NCBI GenBank assembly: GCA_024710355.1
Contig: JANJUX010000024.1
Coordinates: forward strand, 62,001-126,000
Direction: 5' to 3'
Length of the DNA stretch: 64,000 nucleotides
Source: Candidatus Rifleibacteriota bacterium
GTDB lineage: Bacteria > Muiribacteriota > Ozemobacteria > Ozemobacterales > Ozemobacteraceae
In this document: piece by piece, positions 15,138-23,760 of the stretch
How positions within the stretch are numbered: position 1 is the stretch's first letter
Layout: every line of letters starts with the position of its first letter
Made by a program: the position numbers and the translations under genes
Notes under the pieces: model-generated
Database searches by the model: none
The model's input: only the letters and a program-made list of their open reading frames with translations
What the model was told of the DNA's origin: nothing

Positions 15138-16766
15138 TTATTCCTCCTTAATGGCGGCCGCAATGCGGTTAGCCTGTAACTGCTGAAGTAATCCGAGAAC
15201 GCTGCTGGCAAACCAGTATACCAGCAAACCAGCCGGCAGCGACCAGGTGATGACAAACATGAACATCGGCATGAAGGCCATCATCTGCTGCTGTTGCGGA
15301 TCGGTCATTTTGCCCTGCTGATAATACATCAGAAGAGCGATCGCGATCGGCAGAATGAGTAAAGGGTCGCCCTTCGAAAGGTCGGCAATCCAGAGAAAAG
15401 GCGTTTTTCTAAGTTCGACTGCAATTCTGATGGTGTTGTAAAGAGCAATCAGAATCGGCAATTGAAGCAGTAAAGGCAGACAGCCACCGAGCGGGTTGAC
15501 GTTATTTTTCTGGTAAAGCTTGAGAACCTCTTCATTGAATTTCTGCGGATTATCTTTATAGCGATCTTTGAGATCCTGCACTTTGGGCTGCATTTTCTGC
15601 ATCTGTGCCATTGACTTCGTCTGCTTGAGAGTCAACGGATAAAGAACGGCTCTGACCAGAATTGTCATCAGAATGATCGCCAGTCCGTAATTCGGAAACA
15701 GGCCATAGAAAAACTGTAGTACTCTCAGCAAAATAGTGCTGAGAAAGCCATACTCAGAAACCTGACCCCGATTAATGCTGGTAAGCTGATCTAGAATCAT
15801 CGGCCCGGCGTAGACGCGATACTTGAAGGTTCTTGATTCCCTTGCACCAAGATTGAATTTGGGCATCACGCAGCTGATACTGAAACCTTTGTGAGGCTTG
15901 CGGCGCTCATCGGTGGAGGTAATTTCATAGGCAGTCGCCGCAACTCTTGCCGATTCATCAGCCTCGAGCAGAACGCAGAAATACTGATCGCGCACCCCGA
16001 TGCCATTATATGCACCGGCCACAGCGCCTTTGCCATTGAAGTCTTTAACATCAGAAAATGTTTCGACAGCCCCGGGCTTGAGGCCAAGCAGGCTCATTGG
16101 GCCATAAGGATCAAGAAAAACGCCAGGCCCGAAACTCATTGCCAGTGAACCGCTCTCGTCATTGCCAACACTGACCAGTTGCTCTCTCAGGTTGCTGACA
16201 ACGTGCTCAACATTGAAATGATACGCATTTTCGCGAAAGGTGAAGCGTTTTGTCAGAGACAGCCCCGGGCCGGAAGCAACATTGGCTTCTGCCAATGAAA
16301 TATTTGCAGTAGCTCTCACAACGATGGTTTCAGCGGTCTGTTCCTCGACTTCTACGGTGTAGCCGGAGGCGTTGAAGGGCTGATTGACCAGTTCGCTCAG
16401 AAACGGCCGAAGATTTTCTGCCGGAACACTGTAACCAAGATCCTGAATAACCGGCGGGTAAAGATTCTCTTCAAAGCTTGCACCCTTGAGATAATAAACG
16501 CTCGGACTGCCGGTTCGGCTCGAAAGAATCACGCGCAGCAGGCGGGTTTCAATTGAAGCATCTTTAAGGCCATCACCATCGACATCTTCGACTTTAACCG
16601 TCATCAACACAGCGTTCTGGCTGGACGCGGCGGGTTGAGGAATTTGTGCAGACAGCAGAGTTGCATGGCAGCAGAAAAGAGCCAATAACAGAAACGAGCA
16701 GAAAAGCCTGCCCGTCAAAAAATTAAAGCCAAAATTCATTTTTCTGGTCAGGCCTGTTCTAGTCAT
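15138..16766 (-). CDS. yidC: Membrane protein insertase YidC
   Basis: A 542-residue insertase that integrates proteins into the cytoplasmic membrane alone or with SecYEG. The N-terminal hydrophobic segment (about 20-40) is followed by a large extracytoplasmic domain (about 45-350), the form seen in diderm bacteria. The conserved five-helix core then contains MTILVRAVLYPLTLKQ with the key Arg, the coiled cytoplasmic loop MQKMQPKVQDLKDRYKDNP, NPLGGCLPLLLQLPIL, and a final hydrophobic hairpin. The large domain is the best single indication of an outer membrane in this organism. The ATG at 16766 has a GGAGAA site 11 bases upstream. Confidence 0.96.
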   Translation of the reverse strand: MTRTGLTRKMNFGFNFLTGRLFCSFLLLALFCCHATLLSAQIPQPAASSQNAVLMTVKVEDVDGDGLKDASIETRLLRVILSSRTGSPSVYYLKGASFEENLYPPVIQDLGYSVPAENLRPFLSELVNQPFNASGYTVEVEEQTAETIVVRATANISLAEANVASGPGLSLTKRFTFRENAYHFNVEHVVSNLREQLVSVGNDESGSLAMSFGPGVFLDPYGPMSLLGLKPGAVETFSDVKDFNGKGAVAGAYNGIGVRDQYFCVLLEADESARVAATAYEITSTDERRKPHKGFSISCVMPKFNLGARESRTFKYRVYAGPMILDQLTSINRGQVSEYGFLSTILLRVLQFFYGLFPNYGLAIILMTILVRAVLYPLTLKQTKSMAQMQKMQPKVQDLKDRYKDNPQKFNEEVLKLYQKNNVNPLGGCLPLLLQLPILIALYNTIRIAVELRKTPFLWIADLSKGDPLLILPIAIALLMYYQQGKMTDPQQQQMMAFMPMFMFVITWSLPAGLLVYWFASSVLGLLQQLQANRIAAAIKEE

Positions 16767-16808
16767 TATGTAATAGCTTCTCCGAAACCGGGATTATAGT
16801 TCTGTCTT

Positions 16809-17051
16809 TTATCTGACAGGATCGTCGCCACCGCGACAAAATGGGTTACACCGGCATATCCGCCAGGCACCCATCAAAGACCCCTTGATAAGACCGTATT
16901 TCTCGATGGCCTCATAGGTATATCTTGAACAACTGGGGTTAAATCTGCACGCAGCACCGACAATTGGCGACAGAAAGCGCTGATAAAGTCGTATCAGCAT
17001 CAGACCTGATCTGGCAGGTAGCGCACCTATCTGGTTAATTATCATTAACAT
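16809..17051 (-). CDS. yidD: Membrane protein insertion efficiency factor YidD
   Basis: An 80-residue YidD protein. The cysteine-rich family signature is complete: [50 protein letters not shown] and DPV at the end. The ATG at 17051 overlaps the rnpA stop codon region by 7 bases, so it is probably translated by coupling. A second ATG two codons later is also possible. The order rnpA-yidD-yidC is standard. Confidence 0.93.
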   Translation of the reverse strand: MLMIINQIGALPARSGLMLIRLYQRFLSPIVGAACRFNPSCSRYTYEAIEKYGLIKGSLMGAWRICRCNPFCRGGDDPVR

Positions 17052-17419
17052 GAAGAAACTGCCGGATCCGGCAGCTTGACCCGCGCAATACGGGCAAAAG
17101 CCCATTCACAGGTCTCTTTCAGGATTTCATAGGTCAATTCGCAGCAGGGCCTGCTGACGCAAAAAACTATTTCAACGGAACCAGGCAGCGCCGCACTGTT
17201 TCTGATAATTTCTTTCAGACGACGACGAACCTTGTTTCTTTCAACAGCTTTGCCAAAACGCTTCGGAATTGAAACTCCAAAATGAAACTCAACCCCGAAA
17301 GCTTTCCGATAGCAGAAACCCAGCCCACCCCGAAACAGACGGGTCTTTGCAGCAAAGACCCGCTGAAAATCGGAATGAGCACGCAAAGTCAACTGACCAA
17401 TGGCGTGCGGAGCCCCCAC
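17045..17419 (-). CDS. rnpA: Ribonuclease P protein component
   Basis: The 124-residue protein subunit of RNase P, which matures tRNA 5' ends with the M1 RNA. The family motif is present as [27 protein letters not shown], and [18 protein letters not shown] is the usual N-terminal region. The only in-frame start after an upstream stop is the GTG at 17419, nine bases after rpmH. No ribosome binding site is visible, so initiation may depend on rpmH translation or use a downstream TTG. No RNase P RNA gene was recognised in the window. Confidence 0.93.
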   Translation of the reverse strand: MGAPHAIGQLTLRAHSDFQRVFAAKTRLFRGGLGFCYRKAFGVEFHFGVSIPKRFGKAVERNKVRRRLKEIIRNSAALPGSVEIVFCVSRPCCELTYEILKETCEWAFARIARVKLPDPAVSSC

Positions 17420-17428
17420 ATGCGTGGA

Positions 17429-17563
17429 TCAGAGACAGAGTTTCTTGCGGCCGTGGCGTCTGCGTCTTTTGAGAACATTGCGACCGCTGACAGTGGCCAT
17501 TCTTTTTCTGAAGCCGTGGGTTTTGGCACGTTTGCGTTTGTTAGGATTATAGGTAAAGCTCAT
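17429..17563 (-). CDS. rpmH: 50S ribosomal protein L34
   Basis: A 44-residue very basic protein, [20 protein letters not shown] followed by [21 protein letters not shown], matching L34 in length and order (family: YQPNKRKRxKxHGFRxRM). It has a good AGGAG ribosome binding site before the ATG and a consensus promoter 40-68 bases upstream. It heads the rpmH-rnpA-yidD-yidC-jag-mnmE cluster that in many bacteria lies next to dnaA and the replication origin. Here its upstream neighbour is a cyclase gene instead. Confidence 0.97.
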   Translation of the reverse strand: MSFTYNPNKRKRAKTHGFRKRMATVSGRNVLKRRRRHGRKKLCL

Positions 17564-17602
17564 GGTTTATCTCCTGAGATTAAAATCCGAATAGAGGTTA
17601 CC

Positions 17603-17631
17603 ACTATATACCATAACCATGAGTTTGTCAA
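17603..17631 (-). promoter_or_regulatory. Consensus sigma-70 promoter for rpmH operon
   Basis: TTGACA (17626-17631, perfect -35 on the minus strand) and TATAGT (17603-17608, -10) are 17 bases apart. Transcription would start near 17596, giving a leader of about 33 bases before rpmH. Confidence 0.8.
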
Positions 17632-17696
17632 CAGCCAGACAAAGCAACTTCTGACAGCATTCTGACCGAGAGCACAACGATGCTGTGTACACTCTG

Positions 17697-20600
17697 TTAT
17701 TCACGGTACAGCTCTGGACTCAACGCAAAAACCTCTACCGTCTGCTTTTTCCCTTTAATCACCTGATCTGGCAGTCTGATGGCAACGCCGGCAAAAACTT
17801 CTTGCAGTGCCAGCCGTGTGGCCGAGCAGAAAACAATTTCCCTGCCGGTGTCGAGAGAGCAAAGACGGGCGGCAAGATTAACCACATCGCCGATTACAGC
17901 CTGTTCAAGCCTGGTTGTTTCCGAACCGATAATCCCGGACCTGACCATCCCGGTGGCGATACCGACTCTTATTTTTACCGTTCCATCGAGAAATTTATGC
18001 CGCCGCAATCGTTCCAGAACGGTTAGGGCCGATTTTACCGCCGCCAACGCCTTTGTACCGGCGTCGACATCTGAGTCGAAAAAGAATGTAACCATCGCTT
18101 TCTCGGCGATAAACTTGCTGACCTCGCCGCCATTCTGCTTAACGCTGCTGCAAACGGCAGAAAAGAAGCGGTTAAGCTCTGCAACCATCTGAGCCGCCGC
18201 ATTTTCCTTAAAAGCATCCGTGATTCCGGATGCCCGCAAAAACATAACCACAGCTCCTCTGGATTGCAGGGAGCCCTTGCGGTCGATTTTTTCTGAGGCA
18301 GTAATTGTGTGAAGCGCGCCGTCTGAAACAAATTTTCGCAGAATTCGCCCGGTCTCAACATCAGCGGCCACCTGATTGAAGCTCCTGGCAATCAGGCAGA
18401 ATTCTTCGTCGGCCCAGCCTTCGTTCATTCTGGCAGAAAGATCCCCTTCAATAAGCTTTTCTGCTGTTTCAGCAAAACATTTGACCGGAACGACAAAACC
18501 AGCCGCCATTTTCCAGCCGATGTAGCCACAGAGAATAAAAATCAGAACCATCGACAGACGCAGCTCTGATTGAAAACGCCGATAATTTAAAATATCGTCC
18601 GAAACAGGTATCAGCGCCGAAAGCTGATAGTCTATCAGATCATATCCGGGAAAAGTTGCAAAAAACCACTTTCGCTCTTCCCAGTCCAATTCAAGAATCA
18701 GAGGCTCCGCAGCATAACTGCTCAAGGTGGCCATTAAAGCGATTTTATCGGGCAACAGTCTGTAAACGAAGCGCATCGTTCCAAATTTACCACCCGAAGC
18801 CACGCGCCCAAAGGGCGCCTTCAGATACCATCCCGGGGCGTTCTTTTTTTTGATCAGCCAGTTCGCCTGGAATGAGCTTTGATCAAAGTTTGACACCCAG
18901 CGGTTGAAGGCCACGCATTCAAGCGAAGGTAGGTAAACGGCGACAAGCAAAGCCCCGTCCACTGACGACTCTTCATTAAGAAAGCGGTGATAAAGGAATG
19001 CCTGGTCGCCAAACCCGCTTAATTTGGTCAGATGTGTGTAGGTGTGCGCCATCGCCGGAAAAATTTCAGGCAGCAAAACGCTGCTCATTATTGCAAGAAC
19101 TTCTTCAGCTTGAGCCTTGAGAAGCACATCTTTTTCGTCACCGGCGCCAAGTGACGGATTCATTGCCTGAATGGTTGGCAGAAAAATACTGGCCCCCAGA
19201 TGCTGAAAAAACTTCTCTTCAGAACTGTTGCTGCCGACAAACCGCGACACCATACGCCCCCTGTCGCCTACCAGCAGAACATTTTTCATGACCACTCCAT
19301 TGCTGATAAACTTATCGAGAAAGCTGCCAAGCCATTCTTTCTTATCGTAATCAGACATACTGCCAAGTCTGGGGCCAGTTTCCGGGCTTTCTGCCTGGCG
19401 GATCAAATTGTCTGCCAGGGAGCAGATACGTGTTCTGAAAAGCTTGATCGACTTGTCAAAAGCATCCAGTGCCTCTTCACTTTCGGATCTTATTCTCTGC
19501 AGCGAAGAGTTCATGGTCGAATCAAGGTAACGCTCAAGACTCACTGTCGCCAGAAGGAATGGCGGCAGCAGAAAAATTGACACAAGAACCGCGAGCTGCG
19601 CCTTGAGCCCAGACCGGATCTTCTTCTGCATCACCAGATGATTGCCACAGAAATAGACAATCAGAGCAAACCAGGCAGCCAGAAGACTGAAAACGATTTT
19701 ACGCAGCAGCTTTATAGAAGGCACTTCAGCCGGAATCGGTCTGGCAATCACAACATGGCGATTGCCAAGATCGGGCAGGGCAGTCTGCGTATAGAACCAC
19801 TTTTCTGTTCGCACAACCCCTTTGGCATCAAGTCTTTTTGCCTCAGCAAGCTCCGGGTAAGTCTCAAAATCGCGGCACTGAACCCAGTCAGAGCGCCCCT
19901 CGGTTTCTTCTGTCGGCGAAAGCGCAATGCTGGCCCCGAGTCGGCCAAAATTATCGATGAGTCCTTTATCAAAACGTTCTTTACACGCCAGACGATAGTT
20001 GCCTTCATCAAAAACGACGACAACGAGAGCAACAACCTGTCTCATAAGCCCTGAAGAATCATGATTATCGTTTTTTATAGCCGATATGAGGCTTTCAGCT
20101 TCTGCAGATTTGCCATTTTTCATAATCGGAAACCACATGAAATGAAACTGGCGTTTGTCTATAAAGCATGGCTGCAAACATCTGGCAGAAGCACAGACAA
20201 ACCTCGTCAGCTCAGCTTCAGCCTTATCATCGAGATGGAGCTTGAATTTTCTGCTGCTGTCATCCCTGAATTCAGTGGCAATGTTCATGTCAACAAGATA
20301 AGACAATCCTCTGTATGCCAGAAGACGCAACATCTCTGCTTCAATCCGTGTATTTTCTCCAGAAGAAGCCTTTTCATGAAGCTCGTTCCCGTCAACAAGA
20401 TCATCCACGGTCTGTGACGCCGCCATCGGCGGGTCTACCGCCAGCAGCGTCCAGCGATACTTTCCGGGTAAAGCTGTGGAACCCGAGCTTAAAACGGCAG
20501 CAAATTGCGAGAACATAGCCTCCTGACTGTCAGCCTTTTTAACAACCCCCTCAAGGTTTTCGGTCAATTCTGAAGCAATGTCGAAGCCCACATGCAGTTT

Positions 20601-20792
20601 TCTGAGAGTTGCTCTCTGAGCGAATTTAAGGTCGTTCAACAAATGCCTTTTTACTATCGATTCAGCCTGTTCGGCACCAGCCACGGCATAGCGGTTAAAG
20701 CTCGCCCAGACTGCAAGCAGTATCAATGCGGCTGCAAAGACTACTGATGCAGCAAGCATAAACCTGGTCGTATTTTGTTCAGAATTTAACAA
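17697..20792 (-). CDS. Membrane class III cyclase homologue, C2-like (substrate half, metal Asp residues lost)
   Basis: A 1031-residue membrane protein: one N-terminal membrane helix (about 12-30), an extracytoplasmic region, a helix pair near 365-425, a second extracytoplasmic region, a helix (about 750-770), a HAMP-like linker and a C-terminal class III nucleotide cyclase domain (about 840-1020). In that domain the first metal Asp is Arg853 (FLRASGIT instead of FxDIxGFT) and the second is Glu897 (FIAEKAM instead of FIGDAVM). The substrate-binding Lys893 and the transition-state Asn972 and Arg976 (VVNLAARL) are intact. Alone it should be inactive. The neighbouring paralogue has the opposite losses. 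The start is TTG with a GAGGTG site seven bases away, overlapping the neighbour by 14 bases. Confidence 0.88.
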   Translation of the reverse strand: MLNSEQNTTRFMLAASVVFAAALILLAVWASFNRYAVAGAEQAESIVKRHLLNDLKFAQRATLRKLHVGFDIASELTENLEGVVKKADSQEAMFSQFAAVLSSGSTALPGKYRWTLLAVDPPMAASQTVDDLVDGNELHEKASSGENTRIEAEMLRLLAYRGLSYLVDMNIATEFRDDSSRKFKLHLDDKAEAELTRFVCASARCLQPCFIDKRQFHFMWFPIMKNGKSAEAESLISAIKNDNHDSSGLMRQVVALVVVVFDEGNYRLACKERFDKGLIDNFGRLGASIALSPTEETEGRSDWVQCRDFETYPELAEAKRLDAKGVVRTEKWFYTQTALPDLGNRHVVIARPIPAEVPSIKLLRKIVFSLLAAWFALIVYFCGNHLVMQKKIRSGLKAQLAVLVSIFLLPPFLLATVSLERYLDSTMNSSLQRIRSESEEALDAFDKSIKLFRTRICSLADNLIRQAESPETGPRLGSMSDYDKKEWLGSFLDKFISNGVVMKNVLLVGDRGRMVSRFVGSNSSEEKFFQHLGASIFLPTIQAMNPSLGAGDEKDVLLKAQAEEVLAIMSSVLLPEIFPAMAHTYTHLTKLSGFGDQAFLYHRFLNEESSVDGALLVAVYLPSLECVAFNRWVSNFDQSSFQANWLIKKKNAPGWYLKAPFGRVASGGKFGTMRFVYRLLPDKIALMATLSSYAAEPLILELDWEERKWFFATFPGYDLIDYQLSALIPVSDDILNYRRFQSELRLSMVLIFILCGYIGWKMAAGFVVPVKCFAETAEKLIEGDLSARMNEGWADEEFCLIARSFNQVAADVETGRILRKFVSDGALHTITASEKIDRKGSLQSRGAVVMFLRASGITDAFKENAAAQMVAELNRFFSAVCSSVKQNGGEVSKFIAEKAMVTFFFDSDVDAGTKALAAVKSALTVLERLRRHKFLDGTVKIRVGIATGMVRSGIIGSETTRLEQAVIGDVVNLAARLCSLDTGREIVFCSATRLALQEVFAGVAIRLPDQVIKGKKQTVEVFALSPELYRE

Positions 20793-23760
20793 GGCTTTTC
20801 ACCTCAAAAAATCTTGAATCACTGGCAATCGGAGCATATTCCAGCCCTGCAACAGAATTTTTCAGATCTTCCGTTACAACTATGCCGGTAAAAGCTCCAA
20901 GCTTCGAGGCTGTTTCGGCATCTTCAGCGACATGCAGAGTCTCGCCCGCAATCGTGTAGTCGAGTCTGACTCCAGAATTTCCCATAATTCCAGCAAGGAT
21001 TTCGCCGCGGGCAAGTCCGATACCAATGTCAACTTTAAATAACCCAGCGGCCTCGCGCTCCTGCTGAATGCACTGGTGCATCTTTTTCATCTCGATTGCG
21101 GCATTAAGCGCCTGCTTACACATTGTCCCGGCGTCTTCATAAAAAATAGCCCAGACTGCGTCGCCGACAAAACGGTCGATAACGCCGCCATTTTTTTCAA
21201 TTACTGCCGCCATGGCGCTCAGATGGTGATTAACCATATCAAAAACCTCTTCTGACCGAAACTCTTCTGAAATGGTTGTAAAAGAGCGAATATCTGAAAC
21301 CAGAACGACCGCCCTTCTTATCGTTCCGGCGCCGGCCTTGATGAAATTACTGGCAAGAACCTGATTAACAGCCTGCGGCGCCACAAATCTCTTTATTTTT
21401 TCACGTTCCCTTATCCAGTCAGACATTCTTCGAATTGAAACGGCAGTGGCGGCGATCTCGTCGTCCCTGACAGACAGGTCATTGGCGGAAATATAACCGC
21501 TGCCGATATTTGCAAGCGCAGGAATGAATGACCGCAACGGTTTGCCGATCCATATTGAAACAAATATCGAGCCAGAAATAACCACAGCCAGAAGAAGCAA
21601 CATCGTCAGAACCATACTGAACTGTTCGAAAAAGATCATAATTTCCACTTGATAAGCCGGTAATCTGGCAGCAAACACGTAACCCGGCATACGCTGCGAT
21701 GGCACCATTATGCTGGCATAATCTGCATCAAAAACATAGGCAGTTCTCTCTGCCGGCAGCAGAGTCAGCTTATCGAAACCGCCGGTCCGACCGGTGGCCT
21801 CAACCAGTTTTGGCTGCCCGCTGATATTTTTATAAACGGCAATGTCTGGAGCATAACCCGAAATTCTGCGATAATTAACTGCCTCCTGCGGCAGACTCAA
21901 TCTCAGAATTTTTTCACACATCGCTTCGGGGCGCAAAAGAACCATGAATACGGCAAACGGTCGGCCGGCAAGGTTTATCTGATGCAGATAACTCAAGGCA
22001 AAATCATTGCCGGTGAAAACATCTGAAACACTCTCAAATCTCTCTTTGGCAAGTCCAAAATTTTCCTGAACCCTGAAGTCTGAAGCAGACGTAATTGCAG
22101 GCACCCTTTTTTCGGCATCAGGATATCTTGCCGCGGGCGAACTCTTCTGATAAAGATCGGCATCAATCTGCCTGAGATATTGATCAAGTATTGACCCGAA
22201 CAGCGCGCGACTGGACCTTCGATAGCCAGCAGAACTGTCTTTCTGAAACGAACTGAAACACCAGCCTCCCTGAGCAACCAGAATTATCGCTGCCGGGTCA
22301 ATGCCGTGACTAAGAAATTCTGAACGCACCGAATTCAGAAGATCATCTCCGGATTCGGGGTCAACAGGCAACTTGAAGGCTTTATTAATTATTCTCTCAT
22401 CAGAGGTTATGCTTGCGGCAACCTCTGAAAAAACCCCCGAAACCCCTGCCATCTCAGCTTCAATCTGCAATACCAGCTGATGCAGGTCACGATGTAAACC
22501 AGAAATTTTGACTTCGCGAAGATCCTGAAGAGTTGCCGCAAGCGAACCAATGGTCAGTCCAGCAGGAAAAGCTGCGAAAGCAGAAAACCACAACAGTACC
22601 CTGAGCTGAATTTTTATCGTTGGCAGGCGGCGAAAAATCAGACTTCTGATCAGAAACATAGTCCAGATGACTGCCAGAATGGAAAAATACCACTTAACCA
22701 CTTCCTGACGGGGAGAGAATGGAATATGGGGCATGTCTCCAAGCAGCAGCACAGCAAAGCCACTGATCGGATCTGAATAACAGATTCGCGCAATCCTGCT
22801 GCCGAGGGGAAAGGCTTTTCCCATAAGTTCCACGGGCAGCTGCAAGTGTGACTGTTCGCTTTTCATGGATTTTTCAGGAAACGCTCTCTGAAAAAAGTTC
22901 CAGACATCTGCGACAGTTTGAGTGTCTGCAATCGCAGGATGTATGATCAGGGATTTTTCGGAATCCTTCCGATAATTCAGCATCGCCGGCCAGCATGTTC
23001 CGTCAGCTCTTGCCTGGCGACTGACAGCCGCCCAGTCGCTGACAATTCTTGCCGAAAGACCGCTATTTCGTGAAAAGCTGACTGGCATAAGCATAAAGAA
23101 ACCGCCGCAGACAGAACCTTCCTCAGCTTTGAGCAGCATTTCCCATGTAAAATAATAATTGCGACCTTGAAAGATCACCGGAACCGGCTTGAGACGAAAA
23201 TCGGGCAAAAACATTTCGATAAACGCCATTTTGCCGAAAAGGGTTCGAATGCGCTGCTCCCAGTTGCTGCCAGAGAGTTCTGACATGCCATTTTCGCAAT
23301 GTTCGACCATCTGACCGAACAGCTGCCGAAAAAGGTAGCCGGAAATGCGGCGATCAGTGCTGGTCATTGCCCAGTTGCCGTCTTTCGAAAAAAACTGCAT
23401 GATTATCGGCCGATCTTTCTCTTGTTGAAAAAGCATTTCGGCCGCCTGTTCAAGCGCCAGCTGATAATTAGAAGTTTTTGCAGCCAGCGCCTGACTGGTG
23501 TTACGGTATTCAATGGCCATTTCTCGGCACCAGAAATCGGGTGAAGTCGCCTGAAATATGCGCTCCGCAAGGGCATCGTTCTTTTTAAACCAGCCAGAAA
23601 ATATCTGCCGGCGTGCCCAGACGTCTTCACCGTCGGGGTGCCAGTCCCAGGCAATTATCAGGCCTGGCGCCAGACTGAGAAGAAAAATCATCAGCCAGCT
23701 GTAATATCGGCTGAAAGATAGATCAAACTGTTGTTTGCCGTTATCAGCGCCAGAACTCAT
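20779..23760 (-). CDS. Membrane class III cyclase homologue, C1-like (metal half)
   Basis: A 993-residue protein with the same architecture as its downstream neighbour: an N-terminal helix, two central helices (about 350-410), a sensor region, a helix near 710, HAMP and a C-terminal class III cyclase domain (about 810-985). Both metal-binding aspartates are present, Asp823 in LVSDIRSFT and Asp867 in FVGDAVWAIF, 44 residues apart as in animal adenylyl cyclases. The substrate Lys is Arg863, and the transition-state Asn and Arg are replaced by His943 and Asp947 (ETLHVAEDAE). Acting alone it would lack half of each active site. The ATG overlaps the transglutaminase stop by four bases. ATP is the likelier substrate because the partner keeps the purine-contacting Lys, but the specificity residue is Ala965 there, so this stays open. 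Confidence 0.88.
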   Translation of the reverse strand: MSSGADNGKQQFDLSFSRYYSWLMIFLLSLAPGLIIAWDWHPDGEDVWARRQIFSGWFKKNDALAERIFQATSPDFWCREMAIEYRNTSQALAAKTSNYQLALEQAAEMLFQQEKDRPIIMQFFSKDGNWAMTSTDRRISGYLFRQLFGQMVEHCENGMSELSGSNWEQRIRTLFGKMAFIEMFLPDFRLKPVPVIFQGRNYYFTWEMLLKAEEGSVCGGFFMLMPVSFSRNSGLSARIVSDWAAVSRQARADGTCWPAMLNYRKDSEKSLIIHPAIADTQTVADVWNFFQRAFPEKSMKSEQSHLQLPVELMGKAFPLGSRIARICYSDPISGFAVLLLGDMPHIPFSPRQEVVKWYFSILAVIWTMFLIRSLIFRRLPTIKIQLRVLLWFSAFAAFPAGLTIGSLAATLQDLREVKISGLHRDLHQLVLQIEAEMAGVSGVFSEVAASITSDERIINKAFKLPVDPESGDDLLNSVRSEFLSHGIDPAAIILVAQGGWCFSSFQKDSSAGYRRSSRALFGSILDQYLRQIDADLYQKSSPAARYPDAEKRVPAITSASDFRVQENFGLAKERFESVSDVFTGNDFALSYLHQINLAGRPFAVFMVLLRPEAMCEKILRLSLPQEAVNYRRISGYAPDIAVYKNISGQPKLVEATGRTGGFDKLTLLPAERTAYVFDADYASIMVPSQRMPGYVFAARLPAYQVEIMIFFEQFSMVLTMLLLLAVVISGSIFVSIWIGKPLRSFIPALANIGSGYISANDLSVRDDEIAATAVSIRRMSDWIREREKIKRFVAPQAVNQVLASNFIKAGAGTIRRAVVLVSDIRSFTTISEEFRSEEVFDMVNHHLSAMAAVIEKNGGVIDRFVGDAVWAIFYEDAGTMCKQALNAAIEMKKMHQCIQQEREAAGLFKVDIGIGLARGEILAGIMGNSGVRLDYTIAGETLHVAEDAETASKLGAFTGIVVTEDLKNSVAGLEYAPIASDSRFFEVKSLVKF

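Noticed and set aside
17688..17702. Possible DnaA box (TTATTCACG) near the rpmH promoter
   Set aside because: One mismatch to the consensus, single copy, and it overlaps the stop codon of the cyclase gene; no cluster of boxes or AT-rich unwinding region.
20779..23760. Simple pseudogene decay as the reason for missing cyclase residues
   Set aside because: Both genes are full length without frameshifts, overlap each other, and the lost residues are exactly complementary, which random decay does not predict.
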